Shown here in pieces: positions 22,023 to 25,342 of a stretch of 25,342 bases of DNA (the stretch's first letter is position 1; each line of letters starts with the position of its first letter). The notes under the pieces are model-generated. The model saw only the letters and a program-made list of their open reading frames with translations. It was not told the DNA's origin and searched no databases. The stretch lies in the NCBI GenBank assembly GCA_038231215.1, contig JBBRLS010000056.1:1-25342 (forward strand), in the 5' to 3' direction. The translations under genes and the position numbers were made by a program. The stretch comes from Schlegelella_A sp038231215. GTDB lineage: Bacteria > Pseudomonadota > Gammaproteobacteria > Burkholderiales > Burkholderiaceae_C.

Positions 22023-24317
22023 ATGCATGCAGTCGTCTTCGATTCCCGGTCGCCGTTTCGAGCCGGCGCCATCGTCCCGTGGGCACACCGGCTCGCGGCC
22101 TTGGTGCTCGCGATCGTCATCCCCAGCTTGCTGAGCGCTTGCGGCGGCGGCGACAGCGCTGCCGCGCCGCAGTTGCCCGTCATCGCGACGCAGCCCACCG
22201 ACAAGAGCGTCGTCGAGGGCACTGCAGCGAGCTTCGCGGTCACGGCCAGCGGCACCGGCCCGCTCGCCTACCAATGGTCGAGCAGCCCCGACGGCACGAC
22301 CTGGAGCGCGATCCCGGGCGCGACCGATGCGAGCTACTCAACCGGTGCGACGATGCTCTTCCTGGACGGCATGCGCTATCGCGTCAGCATCAGCAACAGC
22401 GTCGGCAGCGTCACCAGCAGTGCTGTCCACCTCACGGTCACGGCGGCCGTGATCGCGCCGGCGATCGTCGGCCAGCCGAGCAGCCAGACCGTCAATGCGC
22501 CGAGTGCCGTGACCTTCAGCGTCACCGCCACCGGTTCTTCGCCCGCGTACCGCTGGCAGATCAGCGGCGACGGCGGCACGACCTGGGCCGATCTGGTCGC
22601 GCCGGACGCGCCCAGCTACCAGCTCGTCATGACCATGACGACACAGAGCGGGAGCCAGTTCCGCGTCACCGTCGGCAACAGCGCCGGCAGCGTCACCAGC
22701 AGCGCTGCCACCCTCACGGTCGATCCGACGCCGATCGCGCCGACATTCACGACCCAGCCGATGCCGCAATCGACCGCCGCAGGCGGCTCGGTCGTCTTCC
22801 TGGCGACGGCCCTCGGTACGCCAGCGCCGCAGCTCCAGTGGCGAGCCAACGGCATCGGTCTAGTCGACGGATCGGCAGTTAGCGCCGGCTGCTCGAGTCT
22901 CGTGTCCGGTGCCGGCACGACGATGCTGACACTGATGAACGTGGCCCTCGCATGCGACGGCGTGGTCTTCGACGCAGTTGCCAACAATGGCGTGCCGCCG
23001 CCCGCAACCAGCAACCCGGCCGCGCTGACGGTCTTCGCCGCGCCGACGCCGCCCGTCATCACCACCCAGCCGGCAGACGCCACCGTCTCGGGCAGCCCGC
23101 CGTGGGGCGTGGGCTTCATGGCCGTGGCGACCGGCACGCCGACGCCGACCGTGCAATGGCAGACCAGCAACGACGGTGGCATGACCTGGGCCAACATCGT
23201 CGGCGCGACGAACTCGGCGTATGCGACGACGATCGCCAGCGCTGCGAGCAGTGGCCAGAAGTTCCGCGCCGTCTTCAGCAACTCGCAAGCTACGGTGACG
23301 AGCAACGCCGCGACCTTCACGGTCGGGGCCACGGCGACGCTCGCGCTGCTTGCGGGCGACCCACTCGTCTTCGGCAGCATCGACGGCTCGGTGTTCGCAG
23401 CGCCCCACTTCAGGAGCCCGCTCGGCCTGTCGGTCGACGCCATGGGCAACATCTACGTCGCCGACTACGAGAACAGCACGATCCGGGTCATCTCGGCGGG
23501 GGGCATCGTCACCATCGCCGGCCGCGCCGGGGCCACCGGCGCAAACGACGGCCCAGGCGGGATCGCGCACTTCGATCATGCAGCCGGGGTCGCCTCGGAC
23601 GCTGCCGGCACGCTCTACGTGACCGACACGAACAACGCGACCATCCGTGTCGTGCAGCCCTTCGGCAGCGCGGTCACGACGCTGGCCGGCAGCGCGCGAA
23701 GCATCGGCTTGTCGGACGGTACCGGCGCGGCGGCGCGCTTCAACCACCCGGTGGGCCCGGCGCTCGACACGCTCGGCAACCTCTACGTCGCCGACCAGTT
23801 CAGCCACACGATCCGCAAGATCGCACCGGGCGGCGTGGTCACGACGCTGGCCGGCTCGGGAGGCAGCGCCGGTTATGTCGATGGGAACGGACCGATGGCC
23901 CGATTCAGCCAGCCGACCGGCGTCGCCACGGACGCCGCAGGCAATGTCTACGTCGTCGACTACGCCAACCACGTGATCCGCAAGATCACGCCAATGGGAG
24001 ACGTCAGCACGCTGGCCGGAACGGCTGGGCAGCCCGGCAGCGCCGACGGCGCCGGTGCCGCCGCGCGCTTCCTGCATCCGCAAGGGATGGCCGCCGACAG
24101 CAGCGGCAACCTCTATGTCACCGATACCGGCAACAGCACGGTGCGCAAGATCACGCCGGCAGGCGTCGTGACGACGGTGGTCGGTGTCGCCGGCCAGCAC
24201 GTCCTCCGGCTTGGTGCCAACGGCACCATCGCCGATCCGGTCGGCATCGTCGCGCTCGGCAGCAACCGGCTGGCGATCACGAGCGGCCACGCCATTCTCA
24301 CGGCGGACCTGCCATGA
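22023..24317 (+). CDS. Lipoprotein with four Ig-like domains and an NHL-repeat propeller
   Basis: A 764-residue protein. The signal peptide (long N-region, then LVLAIVIPSLLSAC) ends in a lipobox with Cys40 before poly-Gly. Residues about 48-435 form four Ig-like domains: each opens with x-P-x-I/F-x-x-QP (VIATQPTDKSVVEG, IVGQPSSQTVNAP, FTTQPMPQSTAAG, ITTQPADATVSG) and closes with a VTSxAxxxTV strand. The third has an extra Cys pair. From about 445 to 764 come five clear NHL repeats, each with NxYVxDxxNxxIRxI and then VxTLAG, plus a degenerate sixth. Such proteins are usually surface or periplasmic scaffolds; no enzyme motif is visible. The ATG at 22023 has GGGAG upstream; the open frame before it lacks a signal sequence. 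The stop overlaps the start of the next gene (ATGA). Confidence 0.9.
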   Translation: MHAVVFDSRSPFRAGAIVPWAHRLAALVLAIVIPSLLSACGGGDSAAAPQLPVIATQPTDKSVVEGTAASFAVTASGTGPLAYQWSSSPDGTTWSAIPGATDASYSTGATMLFLDGMRYRVSISNSVGSVTSSAVHLTVTAAVIAPAIVGQPSSQTVNAPSAVTFSVTATGSSPAYRWQISGDGGTTWADLVAPDAPSYQLVMTMTTQSGSQFRVTVGNSAGSVTSSAATLTVDPTPIAPTFTTQPMPQSTAAGGSVVFLATALGTPAPQLQWRANGIGLVDGSAVSAGCSSLVSGAGTTMLTLMNVALACDGVVFDAVANNGVPPPATSNPAALTVFAAPTPPVITTQPADATVSGSPPWGVGFMAVATGTPTPTVQWQTSNDGGMTWANIVGATNSAYATTIASAASSGQKFRAVFSNSQATVTSNAATFTVGATATLALLAGDPLVFGSIDGSVFAAPHFRSPLGLSVDAMGNIYVADYENSTIRVISAGGIVTIAGRAGATGANDGPGGIAHFDHAAGVASDAAGTLYVTDTNNATIRVVQPFGSAVTTLAGSARSIGLSDGTGAAARFNHPVGPALDTLGNLYVADQFSHTIRKIAPGGVVTTLAGSGGSAGYVDGNGPMARFSQPTGVATDAAGNVYVVDYANHVIRKITPMGDVSTLAGTAGQPGSADGAGAAARFLHPQGMAADSSGNLYVTDTGNSTVRKITPAGVVTTVVGVAGQHVLRLGANGTIADPVGIVALGSNRLAITSGHAILTADLP

Positions 24318-25342
24318 GCGCCGCCTCGTTGGAACCGACCTGGAAGGTCGCGCTATCCTCGGTCGCCTTGTCTGCCCTGGCAGCTTGCGGCGGAGGCGGC
24401 GACGGAGCGGCAGGCAGCAACGGCCACGACGGCCTGAGGACGCTCGCCGCCGTCGCCCTCGAGTCACCTGGCGGCCACTGCAGCGCCGGCGGCAGCAGCA
24501 TCAGCGCGGGCCTCGACGCGAACGGCAACGGCGTGCTCGACGATGCCGAAGTCAGCAGCACGCAATACGTCTGCAACGGCGCCGGCGGCGGCGCCGGCCT
24601 GAACAGCCTGATCGCCGTCACGCCCGAAGCGTCGGGGCCGAACTGCAGTTACAGCGGCAACAAGGTCGCGTCGGGCCTGGACAGCAATGCCAACGGCCAA
24701 CTCGATCCCGGCGAGGCGACGGCCACCAGCTACCTGTGCCGTAGCGCCCCGACGCTGATCGCGTTGAGCACGGAGCCGCCGGGCGCACACTGCGCTGCCG
24801 GCGGCACGCGCATCGACGCCGGGCTCGACCTCGATGCAAATGCCGTGCTCGACGCCAACGAGGTCGGCAGCACGCACTACGTGTGCAACGGCGCGTCGGG
24901 CGCGAACGGCTTCACCGGGCTCTCGCTACTGGCCGGGGACATCGCCGCGTCCGGTTTCATCGATGGGCCGGGGCCGGCGGCGCGCTTCGAGAAGCCGCGG
25001 GGCGTCGCGACCGACCCGGCCGGCAATCTCTATGTCGCGGACTCGCTCAACAGCGTCATCCGCAAGATCACGCCCGCGGGCATGGTCAGCACCCTGACCG
25101 ATCCGGCCAACGCTTGTGGACTGACGGCGCTGCCGGGACTTTGCGCACCGGTCGCAGTCGCGGTCGACAGCGCGGGTTTCGTCTACGTCGGCGACAACAC
25201 GAACCTGCTCCGCAAGGTCGCCCCCGACGGCACCGTGACGACGCTGGCCGTACTGCCCGCGCCGATCTGCAACGCTACCTTCGTCCCAGGGGTGCAGCCA
25301 ATCGTGTGTCCCGCACGGAACGCGCTCGGCATCGCCGTCGAC
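24314..25342 (+). CDS. Lipoprotein with three EF-hand-like Cys repeats and NHL repeats (partial, runs off the right edge)
   Basis: The frame is open for 343 codons to the end of the window. Residues 11-25 form a signal peptide with lipobox LAAC (Cys25) then poly-Gly. Residues 41-193 hold three units of about 50 residues, each with a Cys in GxxC/GPNC, a 12-residue EF-hand-like loop (LDANGNGVLDDAEV, LDSNANGQLDPGEA, LDLDANAVLDANEV) and a closing Cys in YVCNG or YLCRS, as in DUF7151-type repeats. From about 205 an NHL propeller starts: LYVADSLNSVIRKITPAG and VYVGDNTNLLRKVAPDG. The start overlaps the previous stop (ATGA), so translation is coupled, and both proteins share NHL propellers and lipobox. 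Calcium binding is inferred from the loop pattern. Confidence 0.85.
   Translation, partial: MSAASLEPTWKVALSSVALSALAACGGGGDGAAGSNGHDGLRTLAAVALESPGGHCSAGGSSISAGLDANGNGVLDDAEVSSTQYVCNGAGGGAGLNSLIAVTPEASGPNCSYSGNKVASGLDSNANGQLDPGEATATSYLCRSAPTLIALSTEPPGAHCAAGGTRIDAGLDLDANAVLDANEVGSTHYVCNGASGANGFTGLSLLAGDIAASGFIDGPGPAARFEKPRGVATDPAGNLYVADSLNSVIRKITPAGMVSTLTDPANACGLTALPGLCAPVAVAVDSAGFVYVGDNTNLLRKVAPDGTVTTLAVLPAPICNATFVPGVQPIVCPARNALGIAVD
24434..24892 (+). repeat. Three tandem coding repeats with EF-hand-like loops
   Basis: Three units of about 50 codons cover residues 41-193 of the last gene. The loops lie at residues 68-79, 123-134 and 172-183, each with acidic or Asn residues at loop positions 1, 3 and 5, Leu at 8, Asp at 9 and Glu at 12. 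In the third the usual Gly at position 6 is Ala. Each unit has two cysteines. Confidence 0.75.

Noticed and set aside
22860..24467. 535-aa minus-strand open frame
   Set aside because: Antisense shadow of the Ig/NHL lipoprotein; Arg/Asp/His-rich with repeat period copied from the NHL units.

Overview
The window is about 25.3 kb of very GC-rich bacterial DNA, roughly two thirds G+C by eye. It is densely coded on both strands with short gaps, frequent GTG starts and stop/start overlaps. Gene content points to a betaproteobacterium, probably of the order Burkholderiales: AsmA, DUF302, DUF1415, a 3-hydroxybutyrate dehydrogenase followed by a DUF3734-type patatin, a Can-type carbonic anhydrase and a YeeE/YedE transporter. 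This placement is an inference from gene content, because there is no rRNA in the window. I saw no tRNA, insertion sequence or intact prophage.

Left end (1-920): the distal end of a CRISPR array with type I-C-like repeats runs in from the left. It is followed by a decayed HigB/HigA toxin-antitoxin pair on the minus strand. No cas gene is in the window.

986-5921: an AsmA-family protein (minus) shares its start triplet with a divergent 64-aa protein. A thioredoxin-like protein and exonuclease III follow on the plus strand. The minus strand then carries a small exported protein with 11-residue repeats, a GIY-YIG-like protein and the frameshifted remains of a sensor histidine kinase.

5958-9240 (plus): an exported cupin, an exported DUF302 protein, a mercuric-reductase-like flavoprotein and a small methyltransferase. 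The first three look like a redox or metal-stress group.

9195-12218: a lipoprotein sugar dehydrogenase of the PQQ/GSDH type (minus), a methylthioadenosine/S-adenosylhomocysteine nucleosidase (plus) and an exported YbhB/YbcL protein (plus).

12275-16363 (minus): the most unusual part. It is a compact four-gene operon in the order phage-type GH24 lysozyme, polytopic inner-membrane protein with an internal duplication, 125-aa unknown protein, and 696-aa probable Omp85-like outer-membrane barrel with a helical insertion of about 130 residues. Together they could span the envelope, and I do not recognise the set as a described system.

16436-17772 (minus): a DUF1415 protein translationally coupled to an upstream membrane protein.

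18038-21832 (plus): a stub that looks like a truncated DUF2282/BufA precursor overlaps 3-hydroxybutyrate dehydrogenase. Patatin phospholipase, carbonic anhydrase and a YeeE/YedE transporter follow, all with short gaps.

22023-25342 (plus): two overlapping lipoprotein genes. The first has four Ig-like domains and NHL repeats. The second has three EF-hand-like cysteine repeats and NHL repeats and runs off the right edge. No gene-free stretch exceeds 300 bases.
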